Of a DNA stretch of 64,000 bases, positions 26,788 to 34,704 are shown one piece after another. Positions within the stretch are counted from its first letter, which is position 1, and every line of letters starts with the position of its first letter. The stretch covers positions 88,440 to 152,439 of the forward strand of contig NCHQ01000022.1 of assembly GCA_002281855.1 (NCBI GenBank), written 5' to 3'. The position numbers and the translations under genes are program-made. The notes beneath the pieces are model-generated. The model was not told the origin of the DNA and ran no database searches. It worked only from the letters and a program-made list of their open reading frames with translations. The DNA is from Rhodospirillales bacterium 24-66-33 (GTDB lineage Bacteria; Pseudomonadota; Alphaproteobacteria; Reyranellales; Reyranellaceae).

Positions 26788-26813
26788 GGCACAACACTCG
26801 CAAGCGTTGTGCC
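26788..26813. promoter_or_regulatory. Inverted repeat upstream of acyl-CoA synthetase
   Basis: GGCACAAC (26788-26795) and GTTGTGCC (26806-26813) are perfect 8-bp arms 10 nt apart, beginning 22 bp upstream of the ligase start. It could be an operator or an RNA hairpin. No regulator gene lies alongside. Confidence 0.4.
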
Positions 26814-27000
26814 AGTTCCGCACTTCGGTTCTGCTTGTTGCGTCTGACCGCGCACGAATTTTTGGAGCAGGGACGGCGCACCCTGGCCAAGATCAGGCTC
26901 CGTGGCCTTTGACTCCCTGGCCGAGCCTGATGAAGCTAACGCCTTCACACTCGAGCGCAGTGCAAGGCGATCGAGTGCAACCTGAATTGGGCAAGCTGGC

Positions 27001-27669
27001 ATGGGCTGGACAGCTCCGAACACCGCTCTTGGTATTGGCTGCGTTTTCCTCTCCGTGGCCGCGCTTTCCTGCCTCCCGATGTCGGCTCTTACAAAAGTCC
27101 CGGAGGCCCGCGACCTGCAAGGGGCCGTCGGGCGTCCGACAACCATTCTTGGCATCATGCAGAATTTGAAGGCGGCAATCTCAACCGGTGTATTGCTGCA
27201 AGAAGGCTTCTATCTCGAAAAGAACTTCGAGAGTTACTTCGGCGCCACCGTGGTGGACTGGCGGAAAAAGCCTGCTCTGGATTTTCGATCGGGTTACTTG
27301 CCCGCTTTTGCAACATCCACCTCGCCTCGAACGATAGGCGGTTCTAAGATCGAAGCGATCTCGGCGACGTTCTTATATCGCGCAGAGCCGGACAAGGTGA
27401 CTGCCGTGTGGTCGTTTGTCTTGACGGAGTCTTCCGAGGTTGACTTCGAGTCCATCGAATCGCTCTATGGGCGTGACTGGCAGCTTGCTCTCCCGGAGCT
27501 TCCTTCGGTTCACAGAAAGCAAGCAGTCGCGACGCGCCCGCACGGCAACTCCCACATCGTCTATGCCGGCAGCGACGATCGGCAATCCTACGAGATCGAG
27601 TTTCGTTTCTATCCGAACGCCACGCTGCTCACGGTGGACGTCGCCCTGGAAAGGAAGGCGCACCCTTGA
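27001..27669 (+). CDS. Hypothetical exported protein
   Basis: 222 residues. LGIGCVFLSVAALSCLPMSA is signal-like, so the protein is probably exported. The mature part (GFYLEKNFESYFGATVVDW, FLYRAEPDKVTAVWSFVL, YEIEFRFYPNATLLTVDVALE) looks folded. GC is lower than in neighbours, hinting at acquired DNA. The start is not certain; no good RBS is seen at 27001. I do not recognise the family. It is convergent with tex. Confidence 0.6.
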   Translation: MGWTAPNTALGIGCVFLSVAALSCLPMSALTKVPEARDLQGAVGRPTTILGIMQNLKAAISTGVLLQEGFYLEKNFESYFGATVVDWRKKPALDFRSGYLPAFATSTSPRTIGGSKIEAISATFLYRAEPDKVTAVWSFVLTESSEVDFESIESLYGRDWQLALPELPSVHRKQAVATRPHGNSHIVYAGSDDRQSYEIEFRFYPNATLLTVDVALERKAHP

Positions 27670-27715
27670 GGTTGGCCGGGAGCTTCGGCGGCGCGCTCCA
27701 ACGAAGTCGGGAGGC

Positions 27716-30061
27716 TCACCGTGGTCCCTTGCCGCCGCCGACGCCGGCCCGCCGCAGGGCATCGGCCAGCGCGCCGCCCGGGGAAGGCGCCTTCGGCGGC
27801 TGCGCTCGCGCCTGATCGCGCCGGGACGCGCCGCCGCTGTCGGGACGGGACGAGCGCGGAGATTGGGCGCCGGCCTCGTCGTCGAGTCGCAACGATAGCG
27901 CGATGCGCTTGCGCGGCTTGTCGACGTCCAGGACCTTCACGCGCACGATGTCGCCCGGCTTCACCACGCTGCGCGGATCCTTCACGAAGGTCTTCGACAG
28001 CGCCGACACGTGCACCAGCCCGTCCTGGTGGACGCCGATATCGACGAAGGCTCCGAACGCGGCCACGTTGGTGACGACGCCTTCGAGGATCATGCCCGGC
28101 TCGAGATCGTTCAGCGTCTCGATGCCGGCCTTGAACTCCGCCGTCTTGAAGGCCGGACGGGGATCGCGTCCCGGCTTCTCGAGCTCGCGCAGGATGTCCG
28201 TGACGGTGGGCAGGCCGAACCGGTCGTCGACGAAAGTGCTGGGCGACAGGGCGCGCAGCACCGGGGCATTGCCCAGCACGGCATCGATCCTGCTCTTGGT
28301 CGCCTCCAGGATCCGGTGGACCACCGGATAGGATTCAGGATGCACCGCCGAGGCATCGAGCGGGTCCTCGCCGCCGGGGATGCGCAGGAAGCCGGCGCAC
28401 TGTTCGAAGGCCTTGGGGCCGAGGCGCGGCACGTCCTTCAGCGCCTTGCGCGAGCGGAAGGCGCCGTTCGTGTCGCGGTGGGAGACGATGCTCTGGGCCA
28501 GCGACGTGCCGATGCCGGAGACGCGCGCCAGCAGCGGCGCCGACGCCGTGTTGAGATCCACGCCGACGCCGTTTACGCAATCCTCGACCACGGCGTCGAG
28601 CGACCGAGACAGCTTGAACTCGCTGAGATCGTGCTGGTACTGGCCGACGCCGATCGACTTCGGATCGATCTTCACCAGCTCGGCCAGCGGATCCTGGAGG
28701 CGGCGCGCGATCGACACGGCACCGCGCAGGGTCACGTCGAGGCCGGGAAGTTCCTCCGACGCATAGGCCGACGCCGAGTAGACGGAGGCGCCGGCTTCCG
28801 ACACCACGATCTTCTGCAACTTGAGGTCCGGCAGACCCTTCACCACCTCGATGGCGAGCTTGTCGGTCTCGCGCGAGGCGGTGCCATTGCCGATCGCGAT
28901 CAGCTCGACCTTATGCTCGCGCACCAGCCTCGCCAGGATGGCGAGCGATTCGTCCCAGCGCCGCTGCGGCTCGTGCGGATAGATGGTGCTGGTCGCCACC
29001 ACCTTGCCGGTGGCGTCGACCACCGCGACCTTCACGCCGGAGCGGAAGCCGGGATCGAGGCCGAGCGTCGGCCGTGCGCCGGCCGGCGCGGCCAGCAGCA
29101 GGTCGCGCAGGTTGGAGGCGAACACCCGCACCGCTTCTTCCTCGGCCGCCGTCCAGAGGCGCAGCCTGAGGTCGATCGACAGCATGATGGTGATCTTGGT
29201 GCGCCACGCCCAACGCACCGTGTCGGCCAGCCATTTGTCGCCGGGCCGTCCCTGGCCGGAGATACCGTAGGTCCGCATGATGCGCAGCTCGTAGGCGGTG
29301 GGGACCGCCTGCGCTGCGGGCGGGCGCGTCGCGGGATCGTCCGGCTCGACGGTCAGGCCGAGGATTTCCTCGCGCTCGCCGCGACACAGGGCCAGCACGC
29401 GATGCGACGGCATCTTGGCCAGCGCTTCGGAGAAGTCGAAATAGTCGCTGAACTTGGCGCCAGCTTCCTGCTTGCCCTCGCGGACCTTGGAAACGAGGCG
29501 ACCGTTGGCCCAGAATTCCTCGCGCAGCGCGCCGATCAGGTCGGCGTTCTCGGCGAAGCGCTCGACCAGGATGGCGCGCGCGCCTTCGAGCGCTGCCGCC
29601 GCCGTGGCGACGTTCTTGTCGGCCGAGACGAAGGGCTCGGCGCGGACCAGCGGATCGACGGTCGGATCGCCCAGCAGCAGGTCGGCCAGCGCCTCAAGTC
29701 CCGCTTCCTTGGCGATCTCGGCCTTGGTGCGGCGCTTGGGCTTGTAGGGAAGATAGATGTCCTCGAGGCGACCTTTGGTATCGGCCGCCATGATCGCCGC
29801 TTCGAGCGTCGCATCGAGCTTGCCCTGCTCGCGCACGGAATCGAGGATGACCTTGCGCCGGGCCTCGAGCTCGCGCAGGTACACCAACCGCTCTTCGAGC
29901 GTGCGGAGCTGGGCATCGTCGAGCGAGCCGGTGACTTCCTTCCTGTAGCGCGCGATGAAGGGGACCGTCGCGCCGCCGTCGAGCAGCTCGACCGTGGCCT
30001 GGACCTGTTGTTCCTTGACCCCGAGTTCTCCGGCAATGCGCGCCTGGATGGATACCGCCAA
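27716..30061 (-). CDS. tex: Tex family transcription accessory protein (S1 RNA-binding)
   Basis: 781 residues, as expected. ELLDGGATVPFIARYRKEVTGSLDDAQLRTLEERL is the N-terminal helical domain, PTLGLDPGFRSGVKVAVVDATGKV the YqgF-like domain, GVDLNTASAPLLARVSGIGTSLAQSIV the helix-hairpin-helix part and GMILEGVVTNVAAFGAFVDIGVHQDGLVHVSALS the S1 domain. It binds nucleic acid and affects transcription in the cytoplasm. The start is proposed as TTG at 30061, with GAGGTG 5 nt upstream; no ATG fits. The tail is Ser/Arg/Gly rich. Confidence 0.92.
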   Translation of the reverse strand: MAVSIQARIAGELGVKEQQVQATVELLDGGATVPFIARYRKEVTGSLDDAQLRTLEERLVYLRELEARRKVILDSVREQGKLDATLEAAIMAADTKGRLEDIYLPYKPKRRTKAEIAKEAGLEALADLLLGDPTVDPLVRAEPFVSADKNVATAAAALEGARAILVERFAENADLIGALREEFWANGRLVSKVREGKQEAGAKFSDYFDFSEALAKMPSHRVLALCRGEREEILGLTVEPDDPATRPPAAQAVPTAYELRIMRTYGISGQGRPGDKWLADTVRWAWRTKITIMLSIDLRLRLWTAAEEEAVRVFASNLRDLLLAAPAGARPTLGLDPGFRSGVKVAVVDATGKVVATSTIYPHEPQRRWDESLAILARLVREHKVELIAIGNGTASRETDKLAIEVVKGLPDLKLQKIVVSEAGASVYSASAYASEELPGLDVTLRGAVSIARRLQDPLAELVKIDPKSIGVGQYQHDLSEFKLSRSLDAVVEDCVNGVGVDLNTASAPLLARVSGIGTSLAQSIVSHRDTNGAFRSRKALKDVPRLGPKAFEQCAGFLRIPGGEDPLDASAVHPESYPVVHRILEATKSRIDAVLGNAPVLRALSPSTFVDDRFGLPTVTDILRELEKPGRDPRPAFKTAEFKAGIETLNDLEPGMILEGVVTNVAAFGAFVDIGVHQDGLVHVSALSKTFVKDPRSVVKPGDIVRVKVLDVDKPRKRIALSLRLDDEAGAQSPRSSRPDSGGASRRDQARAQPPKAPSPGGALADALRRAGVGGGKGPR

Positions 30062-30248
30062 GTAACACCTCTGGGTCGGATGAGAGAGACGGGAGCGCAC
30101 ACGGTGCCACTCCGGGGCGCGGATATGAACGGCGCGCCTGTGGGACTTCAAGCTGATTGTTCGCTTGCACAAGAGCTCGCGAAGCGCTGTGCTCGGCACC
30201 GCCTTCCTGTATTCAGAGGGTCGTGTAGCCGTTTAGTGTGGTGAGTAG

Positions 30249-31097
30249 ATGGCCGGTATGACGACGCGGAGCGAGCAGGCCTGCTTCGGCGGGACGATCG
30301 GCTTCTACAGCCATGCCTCGACGGAGATCGGCGTCGAGATGAGGTTCTCGGTGTTCGTTCCGTCGAACGCGTCGGCGCGGCCACTCCCGGCGCTCTACTT
30401 CCTGGCGGGTCTGACCTGTACGGAAGAGACCTTCATGATGAAGGCAAATGCCTTGCGATACGCCGCCGAGCTCGGTCTCGTGCTCGTGGCGCCGGATACG
30501 AGCCCGCGCGGCCTCGGCCTGCCGGGCGAGGAGGACGACTGGGATTTCGGCACGGGCGCGGGCTTCTACCTCGATGCTGAGGCCGAGCCGTGGCGGCAGA
30601 ATTATCGCATGTACTCCTATGTGACGCGCGAACTGCCTGCACTGGTCGAGGCGACCTTTCCGGTCGATGCGGCCCGGCGCGGCGTGTTCGGTCACTCGAT
30701 GGGCGGCCATGGCGCCCTTGTGGTCGCCTTGAAGAATCCGCAGGCCTACCGATCGGTCTCGGCCTTCGCGCCGATCTGCAACCCCGTCGCCGTGCCCTGG
30801 GGCGAGAAGGCATTCGGCAACTATCTCGGCCCGGATCGTGCGCGCTGGGCGGCATGGGATGCGAGCGAGCTGCTGAAGCAGGGGAACCGTTTCGCGGGCC
30901 CGATCCTCGTCGACCAGGGCCTGAAGGACCAGTTCCTCGCACCCCAGCTGCGGCCCGACGCCCTCGAAGCGGCGGCCGCAAGCGCCGGACAGGAACTGAT
31001 CTTGCGACGGCACGAGGCCTACGACCATTCCTACTGGTTCATCCAGACCTTCATCGAAGACCATCTGAGATGGCACGCCGAGAGGCTCGGCGCATAA
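30249..31097 (+). CDS. fghA: S-formylglutathione hydrolase
   Basis: 282 residues. PALYFLAGLTCTEETFMMKANALRYAAELGLVLVAPDTSPRG is the esterase-D signature and GVFGHSMGGHGALVVALKNP holds the nucleophilic Ser; DQGLKDQF and HEAYDHSYWFIQTFI supply Asp and His. It completes glutathione-dependent formaldehyde oxidation by releasing formate. gshA in the same window supports glutathione use. Possible second start at 30258. This is the last clear chromosomal gene before the tRNA scar. Confidence 0.94.
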   Translation: MAGMTTRSEQACFGGTIGFYSHASTEIGVEMRFSVFVPSNASARPLPALYFLAGLTCTEETFMMKANALRYAAELGLVLVAPDTSPRGLGLPGEEDDWDFGTGAGFYLDAEAEPWRQNYRMYSYVTRELPALVEATFPVDAARRGVFGHSMGGHGALVVALKNPQAYRSVSAFAPICNPVAVPWGEKAFGNYLGPDRARWAAWDASELLKQGNRFAGPILVDQGLKDQFLAPQLRPDALEAAAASAGQELILRRHEAYDHSYWFIQTFIEDHLRWHAERLGA

Positions 31098-31186
31098 GGT
31101 CTATATCCGCCCAGGGGGAGGGGGCACAGTCCTCGCAGTTGACCCGGTTCCACCCTTCGGCTTTATTCCCCGGCGCACGACTTTGT

Positions 31187-31225
31187 GCCCCCGTGGCGGA
31201 ATTGGTAGACGCGCCTGACTCAAAA
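31187..31225 (+). pseudogene. 5' part of tRNA-Leu(CAA), truncated in the anticodon loop
   Basis: The sequence GCCCCCG-TG-GCGG-AATTGGTAGACGC matches the acceptor strand and D-arm of a bacterial tRNA-Leu, and the anticodon loop CTCAAAA (31219-31225) gives CAA. After it no anticodon 3' strand, variable arm or T-arm fits, and the acceptor partner CGGGGGC is absent downstream. It looks like a gene cut at the anticodon loop, a favoured crossover point of integrases. Confidence 0.75.
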
Positions 31226-31380
31226 AGTGGTTTGTCTACCCTGCGACGTTTGGCGCGGTGCTCGGAAAAGTCGTTTGATTTTCGAGGGTTGAACGGCTAC
31301 GGCAAGGCGCATCCTGGCGGTGACAACCGCGCTAGGTGCAAAATAGGTGCAGAGGGCGAGGGAACTCGCGGCGGCGATAG

Positions 31381-31467
31381 GCGGGCGTGGCGGAACTGGT
31401 AGACGCGCTGGATTCAAAATCCTGTTCTGGTGACAGAGTGTCGGTTCGATTCCGACCGCCCGCACCA
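31381..31467 (+). tRNA. tRNA-Leu(CAA)
   Basis: A complete class II tRNA. Acceptor GCGGGCG (31381-31387) pairs with CGCCCGC (31457-31463); D-arm with GGTAGACGC; anticodon loop TTCAAAA (CAA); a variable arm; T-arm GTCGG-TTCGATT-CCGAC (31440-31456); encoded CCA (31465-31467). The anticodon stem has one T-T mismatch. It sits 155 bp after the truncated tRNA-Leu(CAA) fragment and may have been brought in by the element that broke the older copy. Confidence 0.92.
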
Positions 31468-31572
31468 TCACCTATTTCGAGATCTGCACTCTCGAGCATC
31501 GCATGTCGTTCTCGAGAACACCGGCGCTGCCTTGGGTGAGGCCTAAATCCGAGCGTAGGCATCGACGTCCCG

Positions 31573-31621
31573 AACCTTGCCAAGGTCGGGGTCGAGGGTT
31601 CGAATCCCTTCGCCCGCTCCA
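31573..31621 (+). pseudogene. 3' part of tRNA-Gly(GCC), probable attachment-site core
   Basis: ACCTTGCCAAGGTCGGGG (anticodon loop TTGCCAA, anticodon GCC), T-arm GAGGG-TTCGAAT-CCCTT, acceptor strand CGCCCGC, discriminator T and CCA match a tRNA-Gly(GCC). The anticodon-stem 5' strand mispairs beyond position 29 and no D-arm or acceptor 5' strand precedes it. A tRNA 3' end starting in the anticodon stem is the normal footprint of a tyrosine-recombinase element using that tRNA. Confidence 0.75.
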
Positions 31622-31772
31622 GTTTTCTTCCAAAAAATAAAGCATTGGGACGTGCCGGGTGAGCAAATTCTGCTTACACCGGCGGTCTGGCGCTTCAATG
31701 TAAGCGCTTTGTAAGCAGCAGGATATGGAGCGTGCCGTGCGGCCTACCTCGCTTGAATGAGGGAATGAAACG

Positions 31773-32043
31773 ATGGCCAAACGCGATGCGGTCTTCCTAC
31801 CGGCCGGCGGCCCCTTGCGAGATCAACAGCTACTAGGCGGCGATCCGCGCCGGCGACTTTCTCTTCATGGTCCAGGTCTGCAGCCGCGATGACGGGTGGC
31901 CCGAGCCGATCTTCGAAAAGCAGGTCCAGCTTGCTTTCGACAATCTCGTGGAAGTGCTGAGTGTCGCCAGTTGCACGTTCGACGACGTGACCACCTTCCA
32001 CACCGACTCGCCCACGGAGTACGAGGGGGTTACCGCCTTCGAC
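31773..32043 (+). pseudogene. Decayed RidA/YjgF family gene
   Basis: Read across frames, the plus strand gives MAKRDAVF, then AAIRAGDFLFMVQVCSRDDGWPEPIFEKQVQLAFDNLVEVLSVASCTFDDVTTFHTDSP before a stop at 32041-32043. Blocks match RidA proteins (AIRAGDFLF, RDD, QVQLAFDNL, AGCTFDDVVDVTTFHTD). At least one frameshift and a premature stop are present. RidA deaminates reactive enamines; this copy is dead. Confidence 0.65.
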
Positions 32044-32397
32044 TAAAGGCGGTCGGTGAAGGACGCCTACGACATCGAACATGGTATCTGAAACTACCCG
32101 GGAGGTCCGGAGGTGCTGGCCGAGGAGTGCAGGGTGATTCTTGCCCAGGCCAGCGGCGAGGCCGGATCCCTTCATCGACGCAAGGTTCACGACCGTGGAT
32201 GACTTCGGTCCTACCTGTGTCCGCCAATTCGTTCAGGCGAGCCAGATCCCGGGAGATCGAACGCCGGAACAGTGGCAGCATGACGCGTTCGGCCAAGTCG
32301 ACGCTTGGCTGCGTAGCCTCGGCCTCCGACGCAGAGCGGTGGTCGGATAACTATGTATTGCTCTCACGCTGCAGCCTGCGACCGAGATTAAGATGGG
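32044..32397. other. Degraded intergenic stretch
   Basis: No gene is supported. Short open frames on both strands lack RBS and family features. One plus-strand stretch (about 32159-32350, DPFIDARFTTVDDFGPTCVRQFVQASQ) may be the remnant of another gene, but I cannot identify it. Confidence 0.4.
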
Positions 32398-32742
32398 ATG
32401 GAGCGAGTGATATTATTTAAGAAGGCAATTAACGCGTTACTCGGAATGTTCCGCTGGCCGAAGAGGCGGCCGGTGCAACGCAGTTCGCCGCGGCCGGTCG
32501 TTCAGCTAAAGCATTGGACCGGCCCGGACCGACCGCCGCCTCTCATGTGGAAACACTGCCACCCGCGGACGCGCGCGACCTTCAAGGCGGAGCTAACGTG
32601 TTCGAATGGCCACGGCGTGTCCCTGCGAAAGCATTCGATCGCCGGCGACGGCAGGGTCTCGCCAAGCGTCGTTTGCTTGGCAGCGAGCTGCAGCTTCCAC
32701 GACTTCGTGCGACTCGAGGGCTGGGCGACCGGCGCGCTATGA
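32398..32742 (+). CDS. Small hypothetical protein with His/Cys motif
   Basis: 114 residues. The C-terminal half reads KAELTCSNGHGVSLRKHSIAGDGRVSPSVVCLAASCSFHDFVRLEGW. The C-x3-H and C-x4-C-x2-H spacing suggests a small zinc-binding fold, and the regular pattern argues for a real gene despite the decayed surroundings. No RBS of note. Function unknown. It converges with the RES gene. Confidence 0.5.
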   Translation: MERVILFKKAINALLGMFRWPKRRPVQRSSPRPVVQLKHWTGPDRPPPLMWKHCHPRTRATFKAELTCSNGHGVSLRKHSIAGDGRVSPSVVCLAASCSFHDFVRLEGWATGAL

Positions 32743-32747
32743 CGGGC

Positions 32748-33485
32748 TCAAGCGGCAGCTAGCACGTCGTTGTCACTGGCGAGGGTATCTGCCTCGATGG
32801 GCGTACCCTTTTTGTCAAACGCGTAAAGCAGAGAGATGCGCTTCCCATCCCACACGTAACGGAAGTGAACAGTCTGGTGGGAACGCTGCAGAACGTCGCC
32901 TGTGACGATGGCGAGACAGGTCCCGGCCGGCCGTTGTGCCGGACGGTAGAGGATGCCTTGTGCGCGCTCGGGCAACTTCGCCCCTAGTTCGAAGCGCCGC
33001 GCTTTATCGAGTCCGGCCGGTAGGCCTGACAAGTTGCGCAGGTCCCAGAACGTGCCGGTCACTGGCGTACACAGCATCCGCATGTCGAGGCCGATCGGCG
33101 CCTCTTGTGTGGCCTCCATGAACGACTGCCTCTTGGCAACGGACACTGCCAGAGCCGTCTGCCGCTCGAAAGCGACTTCGAGGCATGGTCGGTCCTCGCC
33201 GAAGAAGATGCTGCCATCTGGATTGCCGTAGGCGAACGGGGCCAGGTTCCAGTTCTGGAGCCTGGGATCGCCACCAGCATCACACTGCACGGTCTGTTGG
33301 AGCCGGCTGAGGGAACGCAGCCGCGGATTCGTGAGGTTTTCTACGGCGACGATATCGTCCTGGCGGTCATTGGCGATCAGCCCCTCGTAAACATTCACTG
33401 GCGGGAAGCGGGAAGGGATGAGGCGGAACGCCTCGCCAGACCACTTAACCAGAGGAGCGTTCTCAAGCGCCGCGCTGGGCATCAA
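32748..33485 (-). CDS. RES domain protein (toxin-like, changed active-site residues)
   Basis: 245 residues. AFRLIPSRFPPVNVYEGL, LTNPRLRSLS, PDGSIFFGEDR, GLDMRM, RRFELGAKL, GILYRPAQRPAGTCLAIV and HFRYVWDGKRISLLY follow the RES toxin subclass that usually has IVYPSVRHPGGEC. RES toxins degrade NAD+. Here the expected Ser (YPS) appears as YRP and the usual AET Glu as AVS, so catalysis may be lost. It overlaps the antitoxin gene by 23 bases and lies downstream of it, as in RES-Xre operons. Confidence 0.8.
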   Translation of the reverse strand: MMPSAALENAPLVKWSGEAFRLIPSRFPPVNVYEGLIANDRQDDIVAVENLTNPRLRSLSRLQQTVQCDAGGDPRLQNWNLAPFAYGNPDGSIFFGEDRPCLEVAFERQTALAVSVAKRQSFMEATQEAPIGLDMRMLCTPVTGTFWDLRNLSGLPAGLDKARRFELGAKLPERAQGILYRPAQRPAGTCLAIVTGDVLQRSHQTVHFRYVWDGKRISLLYAFDKKGTPIEADTLASDNDVLAAA

Positions 33486-33849
33486 GATACCTCCTCACGC
33501 GGATGATGCCTGACATGCCCTCCAGCATAACGTCGAGCGCACTGGCGCCGTCGAAGTAGCGGTTCTTCGCTCGAAGCCACGCCTCCGCCCGATCATCCTG
33601 TGTGAACAGGATGCGAAGCGATTTCCAAATCCCGAGCATATGCGAGAGCCGCTCGCGGGTGTCCGTAGGCAGCGTTCCCCCGTCCTTCTTCCACTTAAAA
33701 AAGGTCGATCTGCCCGGCGATCCGAGCAGGGCAATCTGCTCATCGACCGACAGCTGCCACCGGTCGGCAATGGCGAAGAATGTTTCCAGTTCGGCTGGAA
33801 TCCTCGATTGCCCGGCGCCGGATCCGGCGTCGGGTATTTCAACATGCAT
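33463..33849 (-). CDS. Xre/MbcA/ParS-type antitoxin (DUF2384)
   Basis: 128 residues. WQLSVDEQIALLGSPGRSTFFKWKKDGGTLPTDTRERLSHMLGIWKSLRILF is the Xre-like N-terminal domain, followed by the DUF2384 block NRYFDGASALDVMLEGMSGIIRVRRYLDAQRGA that covers the RES toxin. It would neutralise the RES protein and bind the operator at 33889-33919. The ATG at 33849 has GAGGGT 6 nt upstream. Confidence 0.87.
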   Translation of the reverse strand: MHVEIPDAGSGAGQSRIPAELETFFAIADRWQLSVDEQIALLGSPGRSTFFKWKKDGGTLPTDTRERLSHMLGIWKSLRILFTQDDRAEAWLRAKNRYFDGASALDVMLEGMSGIIRVRRYLDAQRGA

Positions 33850-33874
33850 CGTGACCCTCAATCTTAAAATGGAC

Positions 33875-33955
33875 TTGACGGGCTATTCAGTCCCGATATA
33901 GACAGTCCGTATCGGGACTCGGATAACAGAATAGTCCATCCGATTCGCCCGTCAA
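33875..33955. promoter_or_regulatory. Overlapping divergent promoters and operator (RES-Xre / Ubl operon)
   Basis: Plus strand: TTGACG (33875-33880), 16-bp spacer, TATAGA (33897-33902), pointing to the Ubl operon. Minus strand: TTGACG (33955-33950), 16-bp spacer, TATTCT (33933-33928), pointing to the antitoxin. A perfect dyad AGTCCCGATA-N11-TATCGGGACT (33889-33919) covers both -10 regions. The outer CTTGACGGGC and GCCCGTCAAG are mirror images. An antitoxin bound here would control both operons. Confidence 0.6.
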
Positions 33956-33993
33956 GAGTCCGGCTACATGAGCCGGCCAAGTGGAGAATCGTG

Positions 33994-34704
33994 ATGGAAG
34001 AAGTGATGGCGCGCCATACCCGTAGCAGCGATTACCCCGTCAACGGCACCGACGTGGCGTTTCCCGATCACATCATCACCGGTCGAGAGGCGCTGACGCG
34101 CTCGGGCAACGTACCCGCCAGCGAGTACCAGCTGATCCTGGTGCGGGATCGCCGAACGCACCTGATCGGCACTGACGATGAGCTCGACCTCAAGAAGGAG
34201 AGGGGCGGCGCCCTGCGCGCCTTTCTGTCGGACCGCAGCTATGGCTTCACGGTCGATGAGGTGGGTCAGGTCTGGGGTGCTGAGGACATGGAGGTCGACG
34301 AGTTCCTTTCGATCTGGCCGCCGCGCGATGGCCATCACTGGGTCCTCGAACGCGAGGACGAACCGGACACCGTACTTGTCCCAAGCGGGCTACTGTCCTT
34401 CGGTCCGAACGGCGTCGAGGACATCGTGTCGCGCAAGGACACGCACCCCGATAAAGTGCTCGTAACGGTGGTCACTACTGCTGGGACCTTCCCGGCAGAG
34501 GGTGCAAAGCGCTATTCGGCGTCGACGCCGATCGCCGACGTGCTCGCCGACGCCGCGCGTAAGCTCAGCATCACCGACACCGAGACGTGGATCGTGACGG
34601 TCGCCGGCAGTGATGTGAATCCCACGCTGACATTCGCGCAGGCGGGCCTGTCGGGAGAGGTGGCGCTCGAATGGGGCGCACGCGAGGGCGGCGGCGGTGC
34701 TTGA
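33994..34704 (+). CDS. Multi-ubiquitin-like protein (Ubl substrate of the conjugation operon)
   Basis: 236 residues. By eye there are three beta-grasp-like units: about 13-85 (ITGREALTRSGN, EYQLILV), 86-147 (VDEFLSIWPPRDGHHWVLER) and 154-229 (KVLVTVVTTAGTFPAEG, VALEWG). The first two match Multiubiquitin-type repeats. The C-terminus is REGGGGA, so removal of one or more residues by the JAB protein would leave a Gly-Gly end for adenylation. GGAG lies 7 nt before the ATG at 33994; 34006 is a second possible start. First gene of a four-gene overlapping operon. Confidence 0.85.
   Translation: MEEVMARHTRSSDYPVNGTDVAFPDHIITGREALTRSGNVPASEYQLILVRDRRTHLIGTDDELDLKKERGGALRAFLSDRSYGFTVDEVGQVWGAEDMEVDEFLSIWPPRDGHHWVLEREDEPDTVLVPSGLLSFGPNGVEDIVSRKDTHPDKVLVTVVTTAGTFPAEGAKRYSASTPIADVLADAARKLSITDTETWIVTVAGSDVNPTLTFAQAGLSGEVALEWGAREGGGGA

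Noticed and set aside
28010..30244. 744-residue plus-strand open frame
   Set aside because: Antisense of tex, which has all its domains. No RBS or family features.
31744..32190. 148-residue minus-strand frame at the island border
   Set aside because: The opposite strand carries a decayed RidA gene with recognisable blocks; this frame is its shadow.
31098..33990. Insertion sequence or transposase at the island border
   Set aside because: I looked for terminal inverted repeats and transposase motifs (DDE, IstB) on both strands and found none that hold up.
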